Positions 20,849 to 30,201 are shown, counted from the first letter of the stretch. The stretch is DNA of 64,000 nucleotides from Deltaproteobacteria bacterium (GCA_035063765.1 JAPSFT010000019.1:22499-86498), one strand, 5' to 3'. Numbers and translations are program-made. Notes: generated by a model from the letters alone, not told the origin.

Positions 20849-20909
20849 CTAAGGTTCGGCGCTCGCCGCGCCGCTGGTCCCCCCGGATCACGGCGCCGTT
20901 GGAGGTCGA

Positions 20910-21695
20910 TTGGAAGGCCCGTCGCTCGCGCTCCTCCTCACCAAGCTGGCGACCTGGTTGGTCTACCCGTTCTCGCTCGCCGGACTCGCGCTGCTCGCGG
21001 TGCTGTGCAGTCACGGCGTGCGCCCGAGCGCGCGGGTGCTCGTGGCCCTGGCGCTCGCGCTTCTCTGGGGCGGAGGCTGCCGGCTCACCTCGGAGACGCT
21101 CGCGCGCTCGCTCGAGGGCTACTCGAATCCGCCCGCGCCCGATGCGAAGGCGGACGCGATCGTCGTCCTCGGTGGTGGGCTCCAGCCGCCGCTGGCCCCA
21201 CGCCGTGCGGTCGAGGTGACGGACGCCGGGGATCGTGCCCTCGAGGCGGCGCGGCTCTGGCACGAGCAGCGCGCCCCGCGCGTGGTGACCGTCGGCGGGA
21301 GCTTCGACAGCGCTGCCACCCAGGCCGCCCTCGCGGCCGAGCTGCTACGGCTCCTCGGCGTCCCGGCAGGAGCGATCCTCGAGCAGCCCGGTCCGCTCAC
21401 GACGCGCGAGGAGGCGGCCTCGCTCCGCGAGCTCCTCGAGCCGATGGGTGTGCGCCGTATCCTGCTCGTCACGTCGGCGCTCCACATGCGCCGCGCTGCT
21501 GGCTGGTTCGAGGCGCAGGGCTTCGACGTGGTCCCGGCCCCCACCGACTTCATCGCGACCAGCGCCTCCCAGCGGCCGCTGGCCGTCGAGGCCCTGACGC
21601 TCCTGCCGCGGGTCGACAGCCTCTCGCTCACGACGCGCGCCCTGCACGAGTGGCTCGGGATCGCCGCGGCGCGCGTATCCGGAGGGCAGGGATGA
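20910..21695 (+). CDS. YdcF/ElyC family membrane protein (DUF218)
   Basis: A 261-residue protein with two N-terminal membrane helices (about 10-33 and 40-58) and a DUF218 domain. The latter shows ADAIVVLGGG, VVTVGGSF, LTTREEAASL and VTSALHMRRAAGWF. ElyC in E. coli affects peptidoglycan and undecaprenyl-carrier metabolism; SanA affects the envelope barrier. Its place beside a flippase fits a lipid-carrier role, which is inference. TTG start at 20910 is supported by GGAGG at 20901-20905. The stop overlaps the flippase ATG (ATGA). Confidence 0.78.
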   Translation: MEGPSLALLLTKLATWLVYPFSLAGLALLAVLCSHGVRPSARVLVALALALLWGGGCRLTSETLARSLEGYSNPPAPDAKADAIVVLGGGLQPPLAPRRAVEVTDAGDRALEAARLWHEQRAPRVVTVGGSFDSAATQAALAAELLRLLGVPAGAILEQPGPLTTREEAASLRELLEPMGVRRILLVTSALHMRRAAGWFEAQGFDVVPAPTDFIATSASQRPLAVEALTLLPRVDSLSLTTRALHEWLGIAAARVSGGQG

Positions 21696-23194
21696 GCGAG
21701 CTCCGTAGGAACGTGCGGCGCGCGCTGCCCTGGTCCTTCACCGCGGCGGCCCTCCAGATCCTGCTTTCGCTGGTCTCGATGGTGCTGCTGGTCCGCTACC
21801 TGGATCCCAAGGAGTACGGGATCTGGGCGCTCTTCGGCGCGCTGCCGGTCACCGTGAACCTCGTCACCTCGTTCGGATGGGTGGAGTTCATCATCCGCTT
21901 CGTTCCGGGCCTGGACGATGCCGGAGAGGTGGGGCGGACCGTCTGGCCGATCGTGTTCCGCCAGATGATCCTGGCCGTCGCCGTCTCCGGCCTCCTGGTG
22001 CTCGGCTTCGATCTCTACCAGGCCCGCTTCGGTCTCGAGGGCTACTGGCTGCACCTGGTCGTGATCCAGGGGGCAGTCATCGCGAACCGGGGGACGCTCT
22101 ACCTGACCACCGCCATGAACGCGCGCTTCCTGCAGCGGGAGGTCGTGCTGCGGACCTTCCCGGCCCAGGTCCTCCAGCTCGCGGTCACGGCGCTCGGCAT
22201 CTACTGGCGCGAGGACTTCCTGTTCTTCGTGATCCTCGCCGCCTGTGTCGCGGCCGGGAACCTGGCAGCGGCCGCTTGGGTGTTCGGGCGGCAATACCCG
22301 GCGCCGGGGCTGCGGAAGCTCGCGGCCGGCGTCGACGAGGACCGCGAGCAGACCTCCTACCGGCGCCTCTCGTTCGTGAACGAGTGGGGCGTCAACTTCC
22401 TGAGCACCGACATCGCGCGCTTCATCGTCTCGTACTTCTCGGACAACGTGCAGGTCGCGATCTACGCCGTGGCCACCACGATCGTCTCGCGGCTCCAGTT
22501 CTTCCTGCCGATCCCGATGCTGAAGTCGGTGACCGGGGCGACCTTCTACACCCGCTACGAGCAGACGGGAGACCCCGTCGAGCTCCAGCGCATGTTCCGC
22601 TTCCTGTACGACACGAACAGCCTGGTGAGCCTGGGCCTGCTGGTGGCGTTCCTGACCGGCGGGCGCGAGCTGCTGGCCTTCGTCTTCCACACCACCTACG
22701 GCGATGCCTTCACGCCGGTGGTGATCCTGCTCGCCTTCCTGATCCTGCACTTCATGCCCCTCGGCATGGTGGTACGCGCCCTCAAGCGACCGGAGAGCCT
22801 CATCTACTCGAAGGTCGCCGTGTTGCTCAACGTCGCGCTCGGCGTGCCGCTCGTGATCCACTACGGCGCCACCGGCATGGCGGTGGCGACCGCGGTGAGC
22901 GTGGCCTTCAAGAACATGGTCCTGCTCTTCTTCGTGCGCCGGCTGATCGCGTTTCGGATGCCGTGGCGGGCGCTCTCGCGAGGCGGCCTCGCGGCGGCGG
23001 CCGCGGTGCTGGTGGGCCGGGCGCTCGATCCGTGGCTTCCGCTGCTCGCCGAGATCGCACTGGCAGGCCTGGTGTACGTGGGGGCGATCCGCGTGCTGCG
23101 GCCGCTCGAGCCGGCGGATCAGGTGCTCCTCGGCGAGGTCGCCCCGGGTCCGATCGGGCGGCTGGTCCCGTGGATCCTGGGGCGACCCGCGTGA
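21692..23194 (+). CDS. Wzx-type polysaccharide flippase
   Basis: A 500-residue inner-membrane protein of the MOP superfamily that would flip undecaprenyl-linked repeat units to the periplasm. The start SELRRNVRRALPWSFTAAALQILL and the following LVSMVLLVRYLDPKEYGIWAL are typical of Wzx/RfbX. About 12-14 hydrophobic helices run to the C-terminus. The loop DIARFIVSYFSDNVQVAIYAV is a recurring feature of the family. It overlaps the YdcF-type gene by 4 bases and precedes a glycosyltransferase by 34 bases. The only flippase in the window. Confidence 0.88.
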   Translation: MSELRRNVRRALPWSFTAAALQILLSLVSMVLLVRYLDPKEYGIWALFGALPVTVNLVTSFGWVEFIIRFVPGLDDAGEVGRTVWPIVFRQMILAVAVSGLLVLGFDLYQARFGLEGYWLHLVVIQGAVIANRGTLYLTTAMNARFLQREVVLRTFPAQVLQLAVTALGIYWREDFLFFVILAACVAAGNLAAAAWVFGRQYPAPGLRKLAAGVDEDREQTSYRRLSFVNEWGVNFLSTDIARFIVSYFSDNVQVAIYAVATTIVSRLQFFLPIPMLKSVTGATFYTRYEQTGDPVELQRMFRFLYDTNSLVSLGLLVAFLTGGRELLAFVFHTTYGDAFTPVVILLAFLILHFMPLGMVVRALKRPESLIYSKVAVLLNVALGVPLVIHYGATGMAVATAVSVAFKNMVLLFFVRRLIAFRMPWRALSRGGLAAAAAVLVGRALDPWLPLLAEIALAGLVYVGAIRVLRPLEPADQVLLGEVAPGPIGRLVPWILGRPA

Positions 23195-23228
23195 CGGGCA
23201 GGGAGACGGGTGGGCCGGCGGAGTGCCG

Positions 23229-24365
23229 ATGCGGGTCCTGATGTTCTGCAGTCAGTTCCGGCCCGTGATCGGGGGGGCGGAGCGGCAGGCCGAGCTGCTG
23301 GCCCGGACGCTCATCGGACAGGGCTGCCACGTGGAGGTGCTGACGGTCCAGCAGGATCCGGCGCATCCCCTGCTCGAGGACGCAGAAGGGCTGCGCATCC
23401 ATCGCTTCCCCATGACCGACCTCACGAAGCGCTTCCCCGGCGTCGGAGGGCTCGGCGTCCCGAACCTCCTGATCGAGCGTGTCCAGCTACACCGGGCGGT
23501 GAGAAGGCTCATCCAGGATTTCGACGTGTTCCACGCGCACATCGCGTCGCCGCTCGTGGGGTTCGCACAGGAGGTGGCGCGCGCCGAGGGCCGGCCCACG
23601 ATCTGCAAGATCGCGTGCGGAGGCCGGGGCTTCGACTTCCTGGCCCTCCGGCGCGGGTCGCTGCTCGGGCAGCGAATCGAGCGGAACCTGGTGGAGAAGG
23701 TCGATCGCTGGATCGCGATCTCCCGCGAAGTCCACGAGGATCTGTCGAAGTCCGGGGTGCCGGATCACCGCGTGGTCACGATCCCGAACGGGATCGACGT
23801 TGCGGCCGCAGCGACGCCACGGGCCCGGGCACCCGCACGGCGCTTCCTCTGTCTCGGCCGCCTGGTGAAGTTCGATTTCGAGAGCCTCCTCGGCGCCTTC
23901 CAGGATCTCCTCGCGGAGGCGCCGGACGCGGAGCTGCGCATCGCAGGCGGCGGGGACGTCGAGGGCCTGCGTGAGCGCCTGGCCCGGCTTCCCTCGGGTG
24001 CACGAAGCATCTCCGCGGTCGGCTTCTCCCCTACCGCGGAGGAGTTCGCCTGGGCCGACGCCCTGATCCACCCCTCGCGAGCCGAGGGCATGTCGAACGT
24101 GCTCCTGGAGGCGCTTGCCGCAGGCCTCCCGTGCGCGGCGAGCGACATCGAGCCGAACCGGGAGGTCCTCGGGGAGGCCGAGGCGGGCCTGCTGTTTCCG
24201 CTGGGAAACCGGGCCGCGCTGCACGAGGTGATGCGCGCGCTCGCGAGCGACGGAGCCCTGAGCCGGCGATTGGTCGCTGCGGGTCACGCCCGGGTCCGCG
24301 CCGAGTACGAGATCGGCGTCGTTGCCGGGCGCTACCGCTCCCTCTACCGGGAGCTGGTCGCCTGA
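23229..24365 (+). CDS. Glycosyltransferase family 4 protein
   Basis: A 378-residue GT-B enzyme. The N-terminal domain begins VLMFCSQFRPVIGGAERQAELLAR, the GGxE acceptor-side motif. The donor domain includes RRFLCLGRLVKFDFE, ELRIAGGGD and SRAEGMSNVLLEALAAGLPC, the EX7E signature. NGIDV at about 195 marks the domain linker. The ATG at 23229 lies 6 bases after GGAG; an upstream in-frame GTG adds only two residues. It closes the manA-ElyC-Wzx-GT group, and its 3' end overlaps the convergent beta-helix gene by 22 bases. Confidence 0.9.
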   Translation: MRVLMFCSQFRPVIGGAERQAELLARTLIGQGCHVEVLTVQQDPAHPLLEDAEGLRIHRFPMTDLTKRFPGVGGLGVPNLLIERVQLHRAVRRLIQDFDVFHAHIASPLVGFAQEVARAEGRPTICKIACGGRGFDFLALRRGSLLGQRIERNLVEKVDRWIAISREVHEDLSKSGVPDHRVVTIPNGIDVAAAATPRARAPARRFLCLGRLVKFDFESLLGAFQDLLAEAPDAELRIAGGGDVEGLRERLARLPSGARSISAVGFSPTAEEFAWADALIHPSRAEGMSNVLLEALAAGLPCAASDIEPNREVLGEAEAGLLFPLGNRAALHEVMRALASDGALSRRLVAAGHARVRAEYEIGVVAGRYRSLYRELVA

Positions 24366-26704
24366 CTCGCGGCCTTCCGGCGGCGAGGGCGCAACACGGC
24401 CGCCAGTCCCCAGAGCGCCACCAGCTCCGCACCGATCCCGCATGCGCTCGCAGCCTCCCGATCGAGATAGGGCCGGCCGGCGCACTCGGGATCGATCGGT
24501 GCGATGGCCGCCCCGTGGACCGAGGCGCCGCCGTCGAAGTCGATGCCGGGCTGGCCGTCGTTGTCGACGCCGTCCTGGCAGGCCGGGGCCTCGCCCGGGC
24601 TCGCGGGGCCGGCGCAGCCCAGGTCGCCCGGCGGGTCCGGGATGCCGTCCTCGTCGTCGTCCCCCGCGAAGTCGATGCCCCCGTCTCCGTCGTCGTCGAT
24701 CCCGTTGTCGCAGGGAAGCAGGGAGGACCGCTCGGAATCGTCGTCGGGCCCTGCACAGCCGGGATCGCCCGGGAAGTCGAACCGGGAATCGACGTCGTTG
24801 TCGACGCCGTCGGCGCACGCGGCCGAGAGCTGGCAGCTTCCGTCGCATCCGTCGCCGGGCGTCACGTTGCCGTCGTCGCAGGCCTCGCCTGGCTCGAGGA
24901 AGCCGTTCCCACAGCCGGGTAGCGCGTACTGGACCCGCAGCAGGGGAGCGCTACCGGCTGATCCGTCGTAGGACACCGCGGTCCTCCGGCCCGCTCCTGC
25001 GACCAGGAAGGCCAATGCGTTTCCGCCTTCCCACCCCGGTCGATCCACGATCTCCTGCACGAGCGCCGCGAGGTCGGGCGTGCGCTCGGCTTCGCCGGCG
25101 GCTCCCGCGACCGTCCAGGGCGGCGGCGTCCAATCGGCCCAGGCTGCCGAGCGAGGCCGCGCGGCGAGATTCCCCGGCACCGCCGCGAAGGGCAGGGCGT
25201 CGTCCGCCGCCTCGGCCTGGATCGAAAGGCCCGTGGCGCCTGCGTTCGTCTCGTCCGCCTGGAACTGGATCCAGGCGGCAAGGATCGGCGCGTACCTCGG
25301 CATCGGGAGATCCCGGAAGCGGATCCCGACGGTCTGCACGTCCGGCCCATCCGTCACGAGCTCCAGGTCGCTGCTCGTGAGCGCCACGTACGTGGGGCCC
25401 TCCTCGGCGTCGTCGGCGGACGCCGCGACGCGCACGGTCGCTTCCAGCGGGCCGGCCGTACCGGGAGCCCACTCGAAGGCACCGAGGTCCGGGGCGCTCC
25501 CCGCGTACTCGTCCGGCGCGAGGTCGATCACGGTTTCGGCGCCGTGCTGGTAGTAGGCCAGGCCGGCGTCGATCGCGGGGCTGCCGTCCTGCAGCCGGTA
25601 CTCGGCGTCGAGCCGGGGATCCGCGAGCAGGGTGCTGCCGGGATCCACCTGAGAGCTTGCGTAGTCCGTACCGTTGTCGTGGAACAGGCTCGCCACCAGA
25701 GCGGAGCCGCCCGCCACGTTCTTGGCCCCGAGCGTCGCGTTGCCGGCGAACAGGTTGTTCACGCCGACGGCGTCGGCGCCGCCGCTGAGGCCGTGGTCGT
25801 TGCCCACGAAGCTGTTGTTGAGGAGGCGGACCGGCTCGGGAATCGGGCAGCCCTGGAAGTCCTCGATGGTGTTGCCGTCGCACATCATCCCGATGCCCGC
25901 CATCGCGTTGCCGGCGAAGACGTTGCGCTCGATCCGGAAGGAGCGCGGCGAGAGGCCCGGGTAGTCGATCAGCTGCAGCCCGTCCTCGCCGTTGCTCGTG
26001 ATCCGGTTGCCGAGCAGGACGTGGGTGATCGCCTGGCCGGCCGCGAAGCCGTTGGCGTGGAGGCGGATCTCGATGCCGTCGTCGCCGTTGCCGAGGATCT
26101 CGCTGTCCTCGACGTGGATCTGCGACTTGCCGTCGGAGTCGATGCCGTCGTCGCCGTTGCCCTCGATCCGGCAGCGCCGGACGATCGCGGTCGTGAGCGG
26201 CGCGCCGGCGCTGCTCCCGCCTTCCAGCGAGATCCCGTCCACCGTCTGGAGCACGCGCGAGTCCAGGAGCTCGAGGCGCGTGCCGGCGTGGAGCCGCACG
26301 GCGGCGAGCCCCTTCTGCAGCGTGACGCCGTGGAGGAGCACCTGCGCGCCCGAGAGCGCGGTCACCACGTCCGCGCCGACCGCCTCGAGCACGGTGGCCT
26401 CGACGTCCGCCGGATCCCCGCTGGTCGCGAAGCGGGAGCGGATCGCGAGCGTCTTGCCCGAGATCGTGATCGCCTCGGGGTAGACGCCCGGGGCCAGGGC
26501 GATCTCGTCGCCGCCGGCCGCGGCGTCGATGGCCGCCTGGACCGTCGGGTACTGCCCGGGAACCTCGAGCGTCGAGGCGTCACACGGAGCGAGGCGCAGG
26601 AGCACCGCGAGCAGCCCACCGGGCGCCAGCACGTGGAGCCATCCGGCCGGGAAGCGCCGAAGGAAGATGCGGCTCTCGCGCACGATGGGCGCAAGAGTAG
26701 TCAC
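24344..26704 (-). CDS. Secreted right-handed beta-helix protein with Cys-rich and DND repeats
   Basis: A 786-residue exported protein. A signal peptide (basic start, hydrophobic GLLAVLLRL) precedes a parallel beta-helix with imperfect repeats such as IEGNGDDGID and ILGNGDDGIE; the first repeat unit VQAAIDAAAGGDEIALAPG is typical of DUF1565/NosD-like proteins. A second beta-sandwich domain (about 435-610) has the AWIQFQADE pattern of carbohydrate-associated DNRLRE-type domains. A Myxococcus Cys-rich repeat (CGNGFLEPGEACDDGN) follows, then three Cys-flanked DGxDND units likely to bind calcium. The end is CGIGAEL, a short hydrophobic stretch and RPRRRK. GTG 26704 is chosen; an ATG at 26767 is possible. 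Function unknown; surface display likely. Confidence 0.8.
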   Translation of the reverse strand: MTTLAPIVRESRIFLRRFPAGWLHVLAPGGLLAVLLRLAPCDASTLEVPGQYPTVQAAIDAAAGGDEIALAPGVYPEAITISGKTLAIRSRFATSGDPADVEATVLEAVGADVVTALSGAQVLLHGVTLQKGLAAVRLHAGTRLELLDSRVLQTVDGISLEGGSSAGAPLTTAIVRRCRIEGNGDDGIDSDGKSQIHVEDSEILGNGDDGIEIRLHANGFAAGQAITHVLLGNRITSNGEDGLQLIDYPGLSPRSFRIERNVFAGNAMAGIGMMCDGNTIEDFQGCPIPEPVRLLNNSFVGNDHGLSGGADAVGVNNLFAGNATLGAKNVAGGSALVASLFHDNGTDYASSQVDPGSTLLADPRLDAEYRLQDGSPAIDAGLAYYQHGAETVIDLAPDEYAGSAPDLGAFEWAPGTAGPLEATVRVAASADDAEEGPTYVALTSSDLELVTDGPDVQTVGIRFRDLPMPRYAPILAAWIQFQADETNAGATGLSIQAEAADDALPFAAVPGNLAARPRSAAWADWTPPPWTVAGAAGEAERTPDLAALVQEIVDRPGWEGGNALAFLVAGAGRRTAVSYDGSAGSAPLLRVQYALPGCGNGFLEPGEACDDGNVTPGDGCDGSCQLSAACADGVDNDVDSRFDFPGDPGCAGPDDDSERSSLLPCDNGIDDDGDGGIDFAGDDDEDGIPDPPGDLGCAGPASPGEAPACQDGVDNDGQPGIDFDGGASVHGAAIAPIDPECAGRPYLDREAASACGIGAELVALWGLAAVLRPRRRKAASQATSSR

Positions 26705-26841
26705 GTGCGCGACCGTGCGGCAAGCCGCGCGAGGCTGGGCCGTGCGTGCCGCTCCGCCGCGCCGCATCCTCGAGACCCCTCGCCGCTCTCCAGGGGGTCG
26801 AGTAGCCTTCGCGACCCGCAGCCCTCGCTGAGGAACCTCCC

Positions 26842-28008
26842 GTGCCCGGCCCGCTTCGCGTGCTCATGGTGAGCCCCCAGTTCCGGCCCATGGTCGGTGG
26901 CTACGAGCGTGCCGCAGAGCGGCTGTCGCAGGCGCTCGTGGCGCGAGGGCACCGGGTGACGGTGGTGGCGGAACGGCGGGACCCGGGCTGGCCCGCGCGC
27001 GAGGGGTGCGACGGGCTCACGGTGCGGCGGCTCCGGGTGGCGTTGCGTCCCGGGCTGCACCTGCTGAGCGGGGCGATTGCGCTCGCGAGCTTCCTGCTCG
27101 TCCACGGGCGGCGCTTCGACGTCTATCACGTCCATCAGTATGGAGGGGCCGCTGCCGTCGCCGTCGTCTTCGGCCGCCTCTTCGGGCGGCCGGTGGTGCT
27201 GAAGCTCACGGGTACGGAGGAGAACAGCATCCTCGTCGCCCTGCGGCGGGGTCGGCTCCCTTCACTCCTCGAGGGTCTGCACCGCCGCATCGACGCCTTC
27301 CTGGCCCCGAGCGAGCGTGTCGCGAAGGAGATCGAGCGGTTCGGAATCCCGGCGGAGCGTGTCCACCGCATCCCCAACGGCATCGACGTCGAGCGGCTCC
27401 GGCCCCTCCCGCCACCGGCGCGGCAGGCGCTCCGCCGGAGGCTCGGCCTCGAGGGCGTGACGGCGGTCCTCTACGTGGGGCGTCTCAGCCCGGAGAAGAA
27501 CCCGCTCGGCCTGCTCGATGCCTGGCGCCGCCTCGGGCCGCCCAAAGGCGCGAGGCTGATCTTCGTCGGCGACGGTCCCGTCCGCGAGGAGCTTCTCCGC
27601 TGCGCCGCGCCCTGCGGTGATTCCGTCTCGATCGTCGGGGCGGTTCCCGATCCGCTCGAGTGGTACCAGGCTGCGGACCTCTTCGTGCTGCCGTCGATCC
27701 GGGAGGGCCTCTCCAACAGCCTCCTCGAGGCGATGGCGTGTGCGCTGCCCGTGGTGTCGGCGCCGGTGTCGGGCAGCGAGGACATCTTCGCCGCCGCCGA
27801 GGTTGGCGTGCTGGCCGGCGGCCCCGACGCGGCGCCGCTTGCGGAGGGGCTCCGACTGCTCCTGTCGGAGCCCCACCGGCGCGCCCGTTGCGCAGCCGAA
27901 GCGCGGCGGCTCGCCGTGGACCGGTTCTCGCTCGACCGGGTGGCGCAAGACGTCGAGTCGCTCTACGGGATCCTGACCGCTCGAACGTCGCGGGAGACGA
28001 CCCGGTGA
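26842..28008 (+). CDS. Glycosyltransferase family 4 protein
   Basis: A 388-residue GT-B enzyme. VLMVSPQFRPMVGGYERAAERL is the N-terminal acceptor motif. KLTGTEENS follows, IPNGIDVERL marks the linker, and AVLYVGRLSPEKNPLGLLDAW with LIFVGDGPVREELL forms the donor site. SIREGLSNSLLEAMACALPVV contains the EX7E pair. It is close in type to the enzyme at 23229 (shared SPQFRP-GG start), suggesting paralogues adding different sugars. GTG start at 26842 follows GAGG. Its stop overlaps the next start. Confidence 0.9.
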   Translation: MPGPLRVLMVSPQFRPMVGGYERAAERLSQALVARGHRVTVVAERRDPGWPAREGCDGLTVRRLRVALRPGLHLLSGAIALASFLLVHGRRFDVYHVHQYGGAAAVAVVFGRLFGRPVVLKLTGTEENSILVALRRGRLPSLLEGLHRRIDAFLAPSERVAKEIERFGIPAERVHRIPNGIDVERLRPLPPPARQALRRRLGLEGVTAVLYVGRLSPEKNPLGLLDAWRRLGPPKGARLIFVGDGPVREELLRCAAPCGDSVSIVGAVPDPLEWYQAADLFVLPSIREGLSNSLLEAMACALPVVSAPVSGSEDIFAAAEVGVLAGGPDAAPLAEGLRLLLSEPHRRARCAAEARRLAVDRFSLDRVAQDVESLYGILTARTSRETTR

Positions 28009-29063
28009 TGGGCAGCAGATGCCAGACTCTCGTTCTTCTCCTCGTATCGGTGTCGTCGTGTCTGGTACTGATCGGGTTCGCCGAGTTCGGCCTGCGCGTG
28101 GTGGCGCCGATCCATCTGGCCGGCATCCAGAGCGCGTACCGCTACGACGAGGATCTGGGCTATCGGCTCGGCCCGGGTCTCCATCTCTACCGCCTCACCG
28201 ACCACCTCGAAGAGGTGCGCACCAATCGGCTGGGCACCGTGAACTTCCAGGAGAGCTTCGACGGCTACCCGGAGGTCGCGTTCGCGCTCGGAGATTCGTT
28301 CACCCAGGGTACGGGCCTTCCAGCCGACGCGTCGTATCCCTTCCAGCTCGATCTGCTCTGGAACCGAGACGAGCTCGGCTTCTACGCGAAAAAACTTGCG
28401 ATCGTCAACCTCGGACTGGCGGCGTTCGGGGGGCAGCAATCGCTGGTCTCGCTCGAGCGGTTCGCCAAGGAGCTGGGGACGCCCGACTACGTCCTCTACC
28501 TCGGATCCGACAACGACTGGGACGACGACGTGCTGTTCGAGTCGGGTTACCGGCATCGCCACATCGTGTACGGGAGTCCGCGTTGGGGCGCTTCGGTACG
28601 CCCGCTGCTGTGGCTCGGGGAGCTGGAGCTGGTGAAGCGAGGCAAGCTCGCAATCGCCGAGCTTCGCAGGCTCCGCCTCGTCGCCGAGGCGGAGAGCCGG
28701 CAGGGCGCCGGCCAGCCGGGGACGCCGATCTCGGTGGCCGAGCGCGAGTGGCCTGTGATCGAGGAGATCCACCAGCGCACGCAGGAATGGGGTTCGACGC
28801 TGATCCTCTCGTGGGCGAACGCTCCGGGGCCTTCCTACTCGTGGCTGCGCGAACGGGCAGCGCAGGCCGGGATCGCGTTCGCCGATTGGGAGCCGCGGGC
28901 TGCGTCCGTACAGGCGGCGATCCCCGAGCTGCCGTTCGCGAATCCTCATTCGGGTGGTCACTGGCGGCCGTGGGCGAACGCCGAGATCGCCCAGGCGTAC
29001 GCAGCGGCGTTGCGGCGCGCTGGGGCCGTCGGGGGGGCGGCCGAGGCTGCACTCCCGCACTGA
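28008..29063 (+). CDS. Membrane-anchored SGNH/GDSL-hydrolase-like protein
   Basis: A 351-residue protein with one N-terminal membrane helix (LVLLLVSVSSCLVLIGFAEF) and a periplasmic SGNH-like domain. Block I reads FALGDSFTQGTG with the candidate Ser nucleophile. SDNDWDDD may be block III and NPHSGGHWRPW contains the terminal histidine region. Related proteins in polysaccharide loci handle O-acetyl groups. I infer the same here but cannot tell transferase from esterase. ATG 28008 shares bases with the preceding TGA; a GTG at 28005 is equally placed. A glycosyltransferase follows after 1 base. Confidence 0.72.
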   Translation: MGSRCQTLVLLLVSVSSCLVLIGFAEFGLRVVAPIHLAGIQSAYRYDEDLGYRLGPGLHLYRLTDHLEEVRTNRLGTVNFQESFDGYPEVAFALGDSFTQGTGLPADASYPFQLDLLWNRDELGFYAKKLAIVNLGLAAFGGQQSLVSLERFAKELGTPDYVLYLGSDNDWDDDVLFESGYRHRHIVYGSPRWGASVRPLLWLGELELVKRGKLAIAELRRLRLVAEAESRQGAGQPGTPISVAEREWPVIEEIHQRTQEWGSTLILSWANAPGPSYSWLRERAAQAGIAFADWEPRAASVQAAIPELPFANPHSGGHWRPWANAEIAQAYAAALRRAGAVGGAAEAALPH

Positions 29064-29064
29064 G

Positions 29065-30201
29065 ATGAACGGCCGGCGGATCCTGATCGACGGCTCGATG
29101 GCGCGCAGCGGAGGCGGCGCCACCTATGTGCGCAATCTCGTGCCGCGCCTGGCCGCGCTGCGTCCCGAGGATCGCTTCCGCCTGTGGCTCCGCGAGGAGC
29201 ACCTGGCCGCGGCGCTCCCGCCGCTCGCGAACCTCGAGGTGGAGGTGCTCCCCGAGGTCGCCTGGACGGGCCGGATGCGGTTCCTCGTGCTGCACGCGGC
29301 GGAGCGTGCTCGCAGGTGGGGTGCGGACCTCTACTTCTCGACGGCCGAGTACGCGCCGCCCCGTCCCCCCTGTCCCGCGATCGCGAGCTTCCGGAACCCG
29401 AACGTCTTCTCCCGCCTCGACCTCGGCTGGCCCCTCCGGCAGCGCGCGCGGCTGTTCGTCCTGCGCCGGCTGGCCAGCCACTCGGCGCGGGTCTGCGCAC
29501 GCATCCTGTTCGTGAGCGCCGACTCGGCGGGCTGGATCGGCGACGAGGTCGGGCTCCCGCCCGAGCGGCGTGCCGTCGTGCCGCACGGCATCGACCTGGA
29601 GGCCTGGTCGCGAGCGAGTGTCGCGCCGCAGCGGCTGGCGGGCGGCCGGCCGTACCTGCTCTCGGTGAGCTCGGTCTATCGCTACAAGAACTACGTGCGG
29701 TTGATCGAGGCCTGGTCGCAGGTCGCCCGCCGGCGGCCGGATGCCCCCGACCTCGTGATCATCGGCGACGAGCCCGACCGCGCGCATCGCCGGGACATGG
29801 AGGCAGCGCGCGCTGCGACCGGCGCTCTTGCGCAGCGCACCCACCTGCTCGGCGAGGTGCCCTACGCCGAGATCCGGGGCTGGTATGCCGGAGCGTGCGG
29901 CTTCGTGTTCCCGTCCTTCCTGGAGACCTTCGGCCATCCGCTGATCGAGGCGATGGCGATGGAGCTGCCGATCGTCGCCGCCGAGATCGGCGTGTTCCGC
30001 GAGATCGCGGCCGATTGCGTTCTCGGGGCGGACCCGCACGACACCGGCGCCCTCGCGGCGGCGATGGAATCGCTCCTGGCGGACCCCTCCTTGGCCCGCG
30101 ACCTGGCCGCCCGAGGACGGCGGCGCGCGGGCGGCTTCTCGTGGGATCGTTCGGCACGGCTGCACGCGGACCTGCTCAGCGATGTCCTGGCGGCGCCGTG
30201 A
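29065..30201 (+). CDS. Glycosyltransferase family 4 protein
   Basis: A 378-residue GT-B enzyme. It opens RRILIDGSMARSGGGATYVRNL, the GGG acceptor-side loop seen in mannosyltransferase-type GT4 enzymes. ILFVSADSAGWI and VPHGIDLEAW lie mid-protein. The donor domain has YLLSVSSVYRYKNYVRLIEAW, LVIIGDEPD and SFLETFGHPLIEAMAMELPIV with the EX7E residues. ATG 29065 lies directly after the SGNH gene stop, so the three genes 26842-30201 form one operon. Donor sugar unknown. Confidence 0.9.
   Translation: MNGRRILIDGSMARSGGGATYVRNLVPRLAALRPEDRFRLWLREEHLAAALPPLANLEVEVLPEVAWTGRMRFLVLHAAERARRWGADLYFSTAEYAPPRPPCPAIASFRNPNVFSRLDLGWPLRQRARLFVLRRLASHSARVCARILFVSADSAGWIGDEVGLPPERRAVVPHGIDLEAWSRASVAPQRLAGGRPYLLSVSSVYRYKNYVRLIEAWSQVARRRPDAPDLVIIGDEPDRAHRRDMEAARAATGALAQRTHLLGEVPYAEIRGWYAGACGFVFPSFLETFGHPLIEAMAMELPIVAAEIGVFREIAADCVLGADPHDTGALAAAMESLLADPSLARDLAARGRRRAGGFSWDRSARLHADLLSDVLAAP

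Noticed and set aside
20845..20850. TTGACT as a -35 element before the YdcF-type gene
   Set aside because: It overlaps the manA stop and no AT-rich -10 exists 16-18 bases downstream.
26056..26165. Repeated DNA string in the beta-helix gene as a CRISPR-like or tandem array
   Set aside because: The repeat encodes GNGDDGI units of the protein fold; there are no constant-length spacers.
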